A stretch of 9,245 nucleotides of DNA from Anaerolineales bacterium (GTDB lineage Bacteria; Chloroflexota; Anaerolineae; Anaerolineales; Villigracilaceae): assembly GCA_020847355.1 (NCBI GenBank), contig JADLCG010000106.1, forward strand, positions 1-9,245, written 5' to 3'. Position numbers and translations under genes: made by a program. The stretch's first letter is position 1; every line of letters begins with the position of its first letter. The notes under the pieces were generated by a model, which had not been told where the DNA came from, did no database searches, and saw only the letters and a program-made list of their open reading frames with translations. Below, one piece after another: positions 1-6,500 of the stretch.

Positions 1-1
1 G

Positions 2-277
2 GGGCTGGGGCTTTTGCTCCCCGTCTTTCTGCACCTCGCTCAACGCACTGGCGGCGCGGAATATCTCGCCACTGCCAGCGGACTCGTCCAGATGGCGCGT
101 AACATGGGCGGCGCGATGGGTATTCCTCTGCTCGGCGCGTGGTTGGCGCTGGGCGAAACCAACCTCAGCGCGTTCATCGCCATCTTCGCCTCGCTGGCAG
201 GGGTTGGGGCGTTGGGTCTTGCGCTGGGATTTATTGAAGAATTCACCTTACGCGAAACGTCTCGAAGGTTCTCGTAA
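2..277 (+). CDS. MFS drug/proton antiporter, C-terminal end (partial)
   Basis: The window opens inside this gene and the reading frame runs without a stop from base 2 to the TAA at 275-277, so only about 91 C-terminal residues are seen. They include the stretch GLVQMARNMGGAMGIPLLGA, which fits the conserved helix pattern (Gly-x-x-x-x-Ala-Arg-Asn-x-Gly-Gly-x-x-Gly) of multidrug exporters of the major facilitator superfamily, EmrB/DHA type. A last hydrophobic helix (SAFIAIFASLAGVGALGLAL) follows, then a short charged tail ending FTLRETSRRFS. In that family the protein sits in the cytoplasmic membrane and exports drugs or metabolites in exchange for protons. The substrate cannot be read from this fragment. 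The family call is fairly safe, but the subfamily is a guess because the N-terminal motifs are missing. A hairpin follows directly, so the gene may end its own transcription unit. Confidence 0.75.
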   Translation, partial: GLGLLLPVFLHLAQRTGGAEYLATASGLVQMARNMGGAMGIPLLGAWLALGETNLSAFIAIFASLAGVGALGLALGFIEEFTLRETSRRFS

Positions 278-280
278 ATC

Positions 281-303
281 AGGCTTGGTTCTCGTCCAAG
301 CCT
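281..303 (+). terminator. Hairpin after the MFS gene, possible terminator
   Basis: An 8-bp perfect stem (AGGCTTGG / CCAAGCCT) encloses a 7-base loop, starting 3 bases after the MFS stop codon. No T-run follows; the next bases are TCGGGACGATATAAAAAAC, so this is at best a weak intrinsic terminator. The outer segments CGAAGG (263-268) and CCTTCG (301-306) could pair as an alternative. The 9-mer GGTTCTCGT occurs twice here, at 267-275 and 287-295. Downstream, TATAAA at 313-318 could be a -10 box for the lipoprotein gene, but I see no matching -35. Confidence 0.4.
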
Positions 304-345
304 TCGGGACGATATAAAAAACAAACATTCAAAAGGTTAAAAATC

Positions 346-1497
346 ATGCGAAAAATTATTGAAGCGCTCCTGCTCGTCTTTCTGCTTTCTGCCTGTTCAG
401 GCGGACAAATTACCCTGCCCGCCGGGGTTGTGGAAACCGCAGTTGCCTCTGGAGCGGTGGAAACCGTAGTCGCCTCTGGGGCAGTGGAAACCGCAATGGC
501 GGCCATGCCTACACAAACATCAGTTCCATTATCTACCGCGGCGCCCGTAGTCACGGAAGCGCCTGTCAGTTCGACATCACCAAATGGGTGCCCTGCCGAA
601 ACCGCAGAATTAAAACTGTTCACCAACGCCGCCGAAGGCTATTGCTTCCTTTACCCCGCAAACGACCGCCCCGTTCCGCCCAGCATGATATTCATTAGCA
701 TCAGCGGCAATCCAGACGTAGGCGACGCCACGGCTCAAATTAAGGTAGAACCTGCTGTAGGGCGCACCGCCGCTCAGGTGGCAGATGCAAAAATCGCAGA
801 AGCCAGCGCAGGCTCTATCCTTGCGCGGACAGACATTCTCATGGATGGGAAGCCGGCAGTCATGCTAGACGCTATCATCGCCGAAGAACCACATCGCGTA
901 ATTTATATCGTTGGCAACGACCGCCTCTACACGATCTATTTTCAAACCTGGGAGCCAAGCGCGGAATGGTTTTCAGAATTGGAAAAATTATACGGGACAG
1001 CGACAAATTCCTTCCATCTCTTCGCGCCTGATGCGTGCCTGATGGAAACCGCAAAACTGAAACTGTTCACTAACGCCGCTGAAGGCTACTGCTTCCTTTA
1101 CCCCGCGCAGGATGCGCCCCTGCCGCCGAACATGGTTGCGATTAATCCCAACGGCGCGTCGGGCGGAGATTTCCTGCCAGGCGATGCGGTGGTGTTGGTT
1201 AGCATGGAAGCCGCTGGGGGACGCACCGCCGCGCAAGTCGCCGATGCAAAAATCGTAGAAGCGGGCGCAGATTCTGGCGTTACGCGCAGTGAGCTTCTCA
1301 TAGACGGGAAACAGGCGATTGTGGTGGATGGTCTGCCCGCGCAAGATTCGGAGCGCGTGGTTTTCATTGTCGGTAACGACCGTCTGTACACGCTCCACTT
1401 TCAACCCTGGGCGTCAGGCGCCGCATGGCAAGCGGAGTTGGAACTGTTATATTCGACGATCATCACTTCTTTCCATCTCTTCACGCCTGCGTCATAA
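346..1497 (+). CDS. Lipoprotein with two tandem copies of a ~150-residue domain
   Basis: This 383-residue protein starts with a type II signal peptide: MRK, a hydrophobic core, then the lipobox Leu14-Ser15-Ala16-Cys17, so it should be lipidated on Cys17 and anchored outside the membrane. Residues 27-53 are three 9-residue repeats (G-[VA]-V-E-T-x-x-A-x), followed by a Thr/Ser/Pro-rich linker to about residue 81. Two homologous units follow, about 82-230 and 231-383. Each begins Cys-x-x-Glu-Thr-Ala-x-Leu-Lys-Leu-Phe-Thr-Asn-Ala-Ala-Glu-Gly-Tyr-Cys, shares GRTAAQVADAKI and IVGNDRLYT, and ends NSFHLF or TSFHLF. The Cys pairs C82/C100 and C231/C249 keep identical spacing and could form disulfides. 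The ATG at 346 has a modest AAAAGG upstream. The function is unknown; a PsbP-like fold is a loose guess from the 'YCFLYP' pattern. It lies 14 bp before the phosphotransferase gene, so the two are probably co-transcribed. Confidence 0.85.
   Translation: MRKIIEALLLVFLLSACSGGQITLPAGVVETAVASGAVETVVASGAVETAMAAMPTQTSVPLSTAAPVVTEAPVSSTSPNGCPAETAELKLFTNAAEGYCFLYPANDRPVPPSMIFISISGNPDVGDATAQIKVEPAVGRTAAQVADAKIAEASAGSILARTDILMDGKPAVMLDAIIAEEPHRVIYIVGNDRLYTIYFQTWEPSAEWFSELEKLYGTATNSFHLFAPDACLMETAKLKLFTNAAEGYCFLYPAQDAPLPPNMVAINPNGASGGDFLPGDAVVLVSMEAAGGRTAAQVADAKIVEAGADSGVTRSELLIDGKQAIVVDGLPAQDSERVVFIVGNDRLYTLHFQPWASGAAWQAELELLYSTIITSFHLFTPAS
424..504 (+). repeat. Three 27-bp in-frame tandem repeats in the lipoprotein gene
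   Basis: Three consecutive 27-bp units (424-450, 451-477, 478-504) encode GVVETAVAS, GAVETVVAS and GAVETAMAA. The GTGGAAACC core is invariant at the DNA level and other positions vary mostly silently or conservatively. The array lies between the lipobox and the Thr/Pro linker, so it would lengthen a surface tether rather than a folded domain. Confidence 0.85.
589..1494 (+). repeat. Two-copy domain duplication (period about 447 bp)
   Basis: The segments 589-1035 and 1036-1494 are homologous in protein and still clearly similar in DNA. The region coding for LKLFTNAAEGYCFLYPA differs mostly at third codon positions between copies. Copy 2 carries a few extra residues around 'NPNGASGGDFLPGD'. The repeat is in frame and full length in both copies, so both domains are probably functional. 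Confidence 0.85.
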
Positions 1498-1511
1498 GGA
1501 AGTGAGTTTTT

Positions 1512-3983
1512 ATGACGATTGCATGGTTTCACGAAGTTGGTTCAGAGGATATTCAACTTGTCGGCGGCAAGGGCGCCAACCTCGGCAGGATGACTCAGGC
1601 AGGTTTGCCCGTGCCGCAGGGATTCTGCGTCACCACCAGAGCGTATAAACAATTCCTCGCCGAGACCAGCCTGTGGGATGAGATGGAAAAATCTCTGGCA
1701 AATCTGCCGACCCGTGAAGCGGGCGAAAAAATCCGTCAGCGGATGGAAACTGCCCGAATGCCAGAATCAATTTCAAAGTCCATTAAAGATGCGTATGCCA
1801 ATCTCAACGGCGGATGCGCCCGCGTGGCAGTCCGTTCATCCGCCACCGCCGAAGATTTGGCAGAGGCAAGTTTCGCGGGGCAACAGGAAACCTATCTCGG
1901 CATTTATGGCGCGGAGAGTTTGGTTTGGCATGTTCAGCGTTGCTGGGCGTCGTTATGGACGGAGCGTGCCATTGCCTACCGCGCGCGCAACGATTTTGAG
2001 CATGAAAGCGTGAGCCTTTCGGTGGTGGTGCAGGAGATGGTTGCGCCTGATGTGGCGGGCGTGTTATTCACCGTCAACCCTGTCACCAATAATATGGATG
2101 AAATGCTCGTCAACGCCGCCTACGGTTTGGGCGAGAGCGTGGTTTCGGGGCGCGTCACGCCTGATACGTTCCGCGCTGGACGAAAAAAATTTGTGACGCT
2201 TGAAAAAGTGTGCGGCGCCAAAGCCACGCGCATTGACATGGCGTCCGATAACGGCACAACGGAATCGGAAGTGGATGAATCCGCGCGCCAACGTTTATGC
2301 CTGAATGAAGCCGACCTGCGCCGCCTGATTCAACTTGGCGAAAAGGTGGAAGCGCATTACGGCAAACCGCAAGACATCGAATGGGGTTTGGCGGGCGGCG
2401 CTTTGTATCTCCTGCAAACTCGTCCCATCACTTCGCTTGCCCCCGCGCCTAAAACGCAAAAATTGAATCGCGCCCAACGTGAAATCATCAACGATATTCT
2501 GGAGCATTATCCCGAACCGCCCTACCCGCTCGATTACGCCGCCGTGACCGATAGTTATCAGCAGTTGGTCAATGCCGCGCACGAATACGGCGTGGAGTTG
2601 CCGCCCGCCCAGCAAATCATCCTGCTGGACGAAGACGGACTGCCCAACATCGTCCCGCCCAAGCCGCGCCCAACCCTGCGCCTCTTGGGCATGTTCAGCA
2701 AACTGAATCAAAACCTCAAGACCAACCCAACCGAATGGCTGGAAAAACAAGCCCCTCTATTTGAAGCGGAACTCAAAGCGCTGGGCGAAACCGACGTGCG
2801 CGCGCTGGACAACGCCGAACTGACGCGCTTCATTCAACGCGCCGTCAGCGTCACCAGCCGCGTCGGCGATATCCGCTTCCGCAAATACATCGTGCCTGCC
2901 ATCGCGCGCTCCATCTTCCTCAAAATTCTGCTGGGCTTCGCCAAAAATTCAAAATCAATCAGCGTGATGGATTTACTCGGCGACCTGCCCTACAAAACCG
3001 CGCTGATTGATCAGGCGCTCAAACAACTGGCGTTATCCGCCGAAACTCTGCCGCAAGTCAAAGATATTTTATTGAACTCCGATATGGATTCAACCCTGCC
3101 CGCGCTGACAGCGAACGCCGAAGGCAAAATCTTTCTCGATCAAGTGAACGCCTTCTTAAACGAACACGGCGCGCGCACGATGAAAATGTACCTGCCCTTC
3201 TCCAACCGCGCGTGGTCTGAAACTCCCGCCGCTTTATTGACGACGCTTGGCGTGTTACTGCGCTCGAACAAGATTCACGCCGAGCCAAAACCCTATGCGG
3301 AAATATATCAGCGCCTCCTCTCTGAACTTCCAGCCTGGTCCCGTTCCCGATTCATCTCCACGCTGGAAAAGTACCGCGCCGCGCACGTCGCCCGCGAGGC
3401 GACTCTCTATGTCATCGAAGCGGGTTTTCTGCAAGCCCGCCGCGGTGTGGATGAATCCGCGCGGCGATTGGCGGCGCAAGGGATGTTGCTCACCGCCGCG
3501 CAAAGTATCTTTTTGACTCTGCCTGAACTTTACGCCGCGCTGGCTGGCACGCTGACGAATCTCCCTGCGCTGATTGCCCGCCGCGAGAAAGCCCGTCCAC
3601 GCGCCGCCAAAATCTGGCGCGGACAATGGCGCGCCGCCGCTTCGCCCGCTTCACAGGACGGCGCCATGCGCGGGCAGTCGGGCAGTTCAGGATTCGCCAC
3701 TGGCACAGTCAAGGTCGTCAACGGACCCGCTGAGTTCGATAAACTCCAACCTGGCGACGTGCTGGTTTGCCCATACACCGATCCCGCTTGGACTCCGCTT
3801 TTCACTCTCGCCTGCGCCGTCGTTTCCGATACAGGCGGACCGCTTTCCCATGCCGCCATCGTCGCCCGCGAATACGGCATCCCCGCCGTGTTGGGCACGC
3901 AAACCGCCACCCTCACCTTCCAAGACGGCGATACCATCAGCGTGGACGGCGATAAAGGCGAAGTGCGGAAGGAAGCGCAATAA
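1512..3983 (+). CDS. PEP-synthase-like / rifampicin-phosphotransferase-like dikinase
   Basis: This 823-residue protein has three parts. Residues about 14-308 are a PEP synthase/PPDK N-terminal ATP-binding domain: GGKGANLGRM with Lys20, VRSSATAED with Arg108, FAGQQETYLG, GLGESVVSG, QDIEWG with Glu290, and LLQTRPIT. Residues about 318-710 are a divergent, mostly helical middle domain with an HGAR...W-x-E-x-P pattern. Residues about 727-820 are the swivelling phosphohistidine domain, with DPAWTPLF and GGPLSHAAIVAREYGIPAVLGT; His780 is the expected phosphate carrier. There is no C-terminal PEP-binding barrel, so it should not be called a true PEP synthase. The order and length match rifampicin phosphotransferase, which uses ATP to phosphorylate the drug and releases AMP and Pi. 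The actual substrate here is unknown, because the middle domain sets it. AAGGAAG at 1496-1502 lies just before the ATG. It is probably cytosolic and co-transcribed with the lipoprotein gene. Confidence 0.9.
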   Translation: MTIAWFHEVGSEDIQLVGGKGANLGRMTQAGLPVPQGFCVTTRAYKQFLAETSLWDEMEKSLANLPTREAGEKIRQRMETARMPESISKSIKDAYANLNGGCARVAVRSSATAEDLAEASFAGQQETYLGIYGAESLVWHVQRCWASLWTERAIAYRARNDFEHESVSLSVVVQEMVAPDVAGVLFTVNPVTNNMDEMLVNAAYGLGESVVSGRVTPDTFRAGRKKFVTLEKVCGAKATRIDMASDNGTTESEVDESARQRLCLNEADLRRLIQLGEKVEAHYGKPQDIEWGLAGGALYLLQTRPITSLAPAPKTQKLNRAQREIINDILEHYPEPPYPLDYAAVTDSYQQLVNAAHEYGVELPPAQQIILLDEDGLPNIVPPKPRPTLRLLGMFSKLNQNLKTNPTEWLEKQAPLFEAELKALGETDVRALDNAELTRFIQRAVSVTSRVGDIRFRKYIVPAIARSIFLKILLGFAKNSKSISVMDLLGDLPYKTALIDQALKQLALSAETLPQVKDILLNSDMDSTLPALTANAEGKIFLDQVNAFLNEHGARTMKMYLPFSNRAWSETPAALLTTLGVLLRSNKIHAEPKPYAEIYQRLLSELPAWSRSRFISTLEKYRAAHVAREATLYVIEAGFLQARRGVDESARRLAAQGMLLTAAQSIFLTLPELYAALAGTLTNLPALIARREKARPRAAKIWRGQWRAAASPASQDGAMRGQSGSSGFATGTVKVVNGPAEFDKLQPGDVLVCPYTDPAWTPLFTLACAVVSDTGGPLSHAAIVAREYGIPAVLGTQTATLTFQDGDTISVDGDKGEVRKEAQ

Positions 3984-4044
3984 CTACCCGCTTCTCTGGA
4001 AAGACTCAACAAACGATTGTCATTTCACCCAGGAGAATCTCACA

Positions 4045-4491
4045 ATGGAAATAATCAGCGCGTTACTTCTTGAAAATAATCTATATATCGTAGGGCTGGC
4101 GGCAGTAGCGCTATTCGGAGTCGCCGCGTATATGTTCGTTACTGCGCGGAATTTTGTCCGCTCCGCAAGCAAAACCCAAGGGACGGTCGTTCGCCTGGAG
4201 GCTCGGCCTGGGTCCAAAGGCGGAACTGTGTACCTGCCCATTTTTGAATTTAAAACCATAGACGGGCAAATCATCACTGTTCCGCATGACGTCGCCTCAC
4301 GGCCGCCGAATTATCGAGTTGGGGAATCTGTGGAGATTTTATATAATCCCGCCAACCCTCAAAACGCCAAACTTGCTGGTTCGTCTAATTTCTATATGCT
4401 TCCAGCCCTGCTTGCCGCCTTCGGAGCGTTTGCCGCCGTTTGGTTTTTCGTAATGTTCGCGGAAGCGCTCTTCAAATCACTGCGCCCGTGA
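4045..4491 (+). CDS. DUF3592-type small membrane protein
   Basis: This 148-residue protein starts at the ATG at 4045, chosen because AGGAGAA (4031-4037) sits at good Shine-Dalgarno distance; the frame stays open far upstream only as a shadow of the previous gene. Two membrane helices (about residues 12-32 and 117-139) flank a soluble beta-rich middle. That middle shows the DUF3592 pattern: Gly46-Thr-Val, then YLPIFEF at 63-69, a short 'DGQ' turn, 'GESVEILYNPANPQNAKL' near 93-110, and the second helix straight after. The family is widespread and has no assigned biochemical role. It follows the phosphotransferase gene by 61 bp on the same strand and may be read through from it. Two hairpins downstream end the unit. 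Family assignment is good; function is unknown. Confidence 0.85.
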   Translation: MEIISALLLENNLYIVGLAAVALFGVAAYMFVTARNFVRSASKTQGTVVRLEARPGSKGGTVYLPIFEFKTIDGQIITVPHDVASRPPNYRVGESVEILYNPANPQNAKLAGSSNFYMLPALLAAFGAFAAVWFFVMFAEALFKSLRP

Positions 4492-4511
4492 TATTGGTTG
4501 TTACTACCCCT

Positions 4512-4529
4512 GCTCAAGCCGCCTTGAGC
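4512..4529 (+). terminator. Short hairpin after the DUF3592 gene
   Basis: A 7-bp perfect stem (GCTCAAG / CTTGAGC) with loop CCGC starts 20 bases after the stop codon. The following sequence, GATGGTTTGTAAAATTTATTT, is AT-rich but has no clean T-run. It is probably a first, weak plus-strand terminator ahead of the larger stem-loop at 4571-4612. Confidence 0.5.
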
Positions 4530-4570
4530 GATGGTTTGTAAAATTTATTTCGACCGACTTAGGCGAAGTT

Positions 4571-4612
4571 AACTAAAAGGTCATTGAGAATTACCTCAAT
4601 GACCTTTTAGTT
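4571..4612. terminator. Bidirectional terminator, 18-bp perfect stem
   Basis: The two arms, 4571-4588 and 4595-4612, are perfect reverse complements around the 6-base loop AATTAC. The base of the stem is A-rich on one arm and T-rich on the other (AACTAAAAGG / CCTTTTAGTT), so RNA from either strand makes a hairpin with a U-rich 3' side. It sits between two convergent units and is well placed to stop both. The stop codon and last codons of the minus-strand gene lie inside the stem. Confidence 0.8.
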
Positions 4613-5093
4613 TCAATCGCGTTTTCGCAAAATACAACAGCAAGACAGAATAGATTTGATGGAAGCCTAACAACAACACGAAGATAGACCCCAACCCCTC
4701 GCCTCTTTTCTTCGGGACAACTGCTGACCCGAAGTAGAGTTTTGTCTCATCCCCAGCCTTTTCGACCATTAACCACGAGCGTGTGCTACTCAAAAAGTCA
4801 CACAGCAAAATTTCATTTTCGCTCCGCGCTTCGACTGTCCATGCGGCAAATTTATCAATTTGATTTTCTGCTAATCGCTTTGCTTGTGCATCAGAAGATG
4901 GCTTGCGGACAGCGTGTTTCAAAATAAACGCTTCTATCTTGAAAAGCCAGGTTGTGTAAAATGCGAAAATAAATTCAGAAGAGGAAACTTGCCTATCAAT
5001 GGTTGTGACGTAACAATCCACGTAATTTCCAGCGCGCAGATAATTTTCAAGCAAAGTGTTTTTGGGGGGCGGGCATTTTTCAATGGACGGCAT
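4596..5093 (-). CDS. Small conserved-looking protein of unknown function, downstream of zwf
   Basis: This 165-residue protein is the last gene of the minus-strand operon. I chose the ATG at 5093 because AAGGA lies 6 bases before it and overlaps the zwf stop; the frame is open further upstream only inside zwf. The N-terminal half is predicted helical (TTWLFKIEAFILKHAVRKP). The middle is strand-rich: KFAAWTVEAR, ILLCDF, TRSWLMVE, KLYFGSAVVPKK. The C-terminus is a hydrophobic, possibly membrane-associated helix, GSIFVLLLGFHQIYSVLLLY, followed by a basic tail. This layout recalls DUF2867-like proteins, which are often tied to NAD(P)-dependent enzymes, but I cannot confirm the family. The 10-nt gap to zwf suggests coupled expression. 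The final codons fall in the terminator stem. Confidence 0.75.
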   Translation of the reverse strand: MPSIEKCPPPKNTLLENYLRAGNYVDCYVTTIDRQVSSSEFIFAFYTTWLFKIEAFILKHAVRKPSSDAQAKRLAENQIDKFAAWTVEARSENEILLCDFLSSTRSWLMVEKAGDETKLYFGSAVVPKKRGEGLGSIFVLLLGFHQIYSVLLLYFAKTRLKLKGH

Positions 5094-5103
5094 TATCTGT
5101 CCT

Positions 5104-6489
5104 TTAAGGAAGATCGCCTTGCGCGGTGAAGGCTTGGGCTTCTTTTGGTCCCCAACTGCCTTTGCGATAGGGGAGCGCGTGGGGATGTTCTTTGAGGACG
5201 GGTTCAATCACTGCCCAAGCCGCTTCGGAGGCGTCTTCGCGGGTGAAGAGCGTGCGATCCCCAGAGATGGCGTCGCCTAAAAGGCGCTCATAAGGAGATT
5301 GTTCGCCGGGTTCTTCTTCAATTAGAAAAAGTTCTTTCTGATCGCCAATGAACTTTTTACCTTTTTTCTTGACGCGCGCCGCCAACCCAATCGAGGAGTG
5401 GGGAGCAAGTTGGAAGCGCAGATAATTTGTCTGTCCGGCGAGGGTCGGCGAATCTTCAAATAGCTTTTGCGGGGGCGGTTTCAATTCAACCAACACTTCA
5501 TTCACGGTTTGTTCAAGATATTTCCCCGAACGCAAATACCATGGGACTCCCTCCCAGCGCCATGAGTCAATGAAGAGGCGTAAAGCGCAAAAAGTTTCCA
5601 CATCGGAATTCTTTGCCACGCCCGGCTCGTTGCGATAACCAGCGTATTGCCCGCGCACCAAATCGGCAGATGTGAGCGGGCGCATGGCGCGGAAGACCTT
5701 CACCTTTTCCGTTTGCACGGCGTCGGGGTCTTGGCGCGTTGGCGCTTCCATCGCTAATAAGGCGACAATTTGAAAGAGATGGTTTTGAATCACATCGCGC
5801 AAACAGCCAACAGTTTCATAAAATGCGCCGCGCGTTTTCACCCCGAAATCTTCCGCCAAGGTGATTTGCACGCTGGAAATGTAATTGCGATTCCAGATCG
5901 GCTCGAGGAACGAGTTGGCGAATCGAAAATAGAGGATATTCATGATCGCTTCTTTGCCGAGGTAGTGATCAATGCGGAAGATCGCGTCTTCGGGGAAGAC
6001 CGAATGCGCGACTCGGTTGAGTTCGCGCGCCGAAGCGAGGTCGCGCCCGAACGGTTTTTCCACAATCACCCGCGCATTTCCAGCTAAACCAGCCGAGCCT
6101 AATCCTTGAATTACATTTTCAAAAAGAAAAGGCGGGATTGCCAGATAATGCGCCGGACGTTTGGCTTTACCCAAGGCTTGCTTTATAGCGCGATAAGTTT
6201 CCGGATGCGTGTAATCTCCGCTGACATAGCTTAACAACGCTAAGAGTTTGTTGAAGGCTTTTTTATCGTCAATGCCGGCGGCGCTATGTTGCAGGCTGTC
6301 TTTGACGCGGGCATGTAATTGCTTTAGATCCCATTTTTCGAGCGCCACGCCGACGATGGGAATCGTCAACGCGCCGCGCTTAACCAGCGCATACAGCGCC
6401 GGGATGATCATCTTGTAGGCGAGGTCGCCCGTAATGCCGAAGAGCGCCAGCGCATCAGAATGCGCGTTTGAGTCCTTGTGTTTCGTCAT
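5104..6489 (-). CDS. zwf: Glucose-6-phosphate 1-dehydrogenase
   Basis: This enzyme oxidises glucose 6-phosphate to 6-phosphogluconolactone while reducing NADP+ (or NAD+), the entry step of the oxidative pentose phosphate pathway, in the cytosol. The 461-residue protein has the N-terminal dinucleotide-binding loop GITGDLA (18-24), EKPFGRD (144-150), the family signature RIDHYLGKE (172-180), and RDVIQNH (231-237), where His237 matches the catalytic base. The C-terminal 'GSWGP' end is also typical. It is somewhat shorter than the usual ~490 residues but no motif is missing. The ATG at 6489 has AGGTGAA close upstream. The gene starts 11 nt after the molybdoenzyme gene and ends 10 nt before the small protein, so it lies mid-operon rather than with other pentose phosphate genes. 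Cofactor preference cannot be read with confidence. Confidence 0.96.
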   Translation of the reverse strand: MTKHKDSNAHSDALALFGITGDLAYKMIIPALYALVKRGALTIPIVGVALEKWDLKQLHARVKDSLQHSAAGIDDKKAFNKLLALLSYVSGDYTHPETYRAIKQALGKAKRPAHYLAIPPFLFENVIQGLGSAGLAGNARVIVEKPFGRDLASARELNRVAHSVFPEDAIFRIDHYLGKEAIMNILYFRFANSFLEPIWNRNYISSVQITLAEDFGVKTRGAFYETVGCLRDVIQNHLFQIVALLAMEAPTRQDPDAVQTEKVKVFRAMRPLTSADLVRGQYAGYRNEPGVAKNSDVETFCALRLFIDSWRWEGVPWYLRSGKYLEQTVNEVLVELKPPPQKLFEDSPTLAGQTNYLRFQLAPHSSIGLAARVKKKGKKFIGDQKELFLIEEEPGEQSPYERLLGDAISGDRTLFTREDASEAAWAVIEPVLKEHPHALPYRKGSWGPKEAQAFTAQGDLP

Positions 6490-6500
6490 AGCTTCACCTG

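Noticed and set aside
424..504. CRISPR-like array
   Set aside because: The repeats are contiguous, in frame, without spacers, and encode the lipoprotein tether.
279..626. Minus-strand 115-codon open frame with Thr/Ala repeats
   Set aside because: It is the antisense shadow of the lipoprotein's 27-bp repeats and Thr/Pro linker.
1512..3983. True PEP synthase (ppsA)
   Set aside because: The C-terminal PEP-binding barrel is absent and the protein ends right after the phosphohistidine domain.
3574..4044. Upstream in-frame extension of the DUF3592 gene
   Set aside because: The frame overlaps the His domain of the dikinase and encodes Pro/Ser/Arg-rich nonsense; the clear AGGAGAA site fixes the start at 4045.
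5094..5207. Longer start for the small gene after zwf
   Set aside because: It would overlap the well-conserved end of zwf, and the extra residues are basic/proline-rich shadow sequence; AAGGA before 5093 supports the shorter form.
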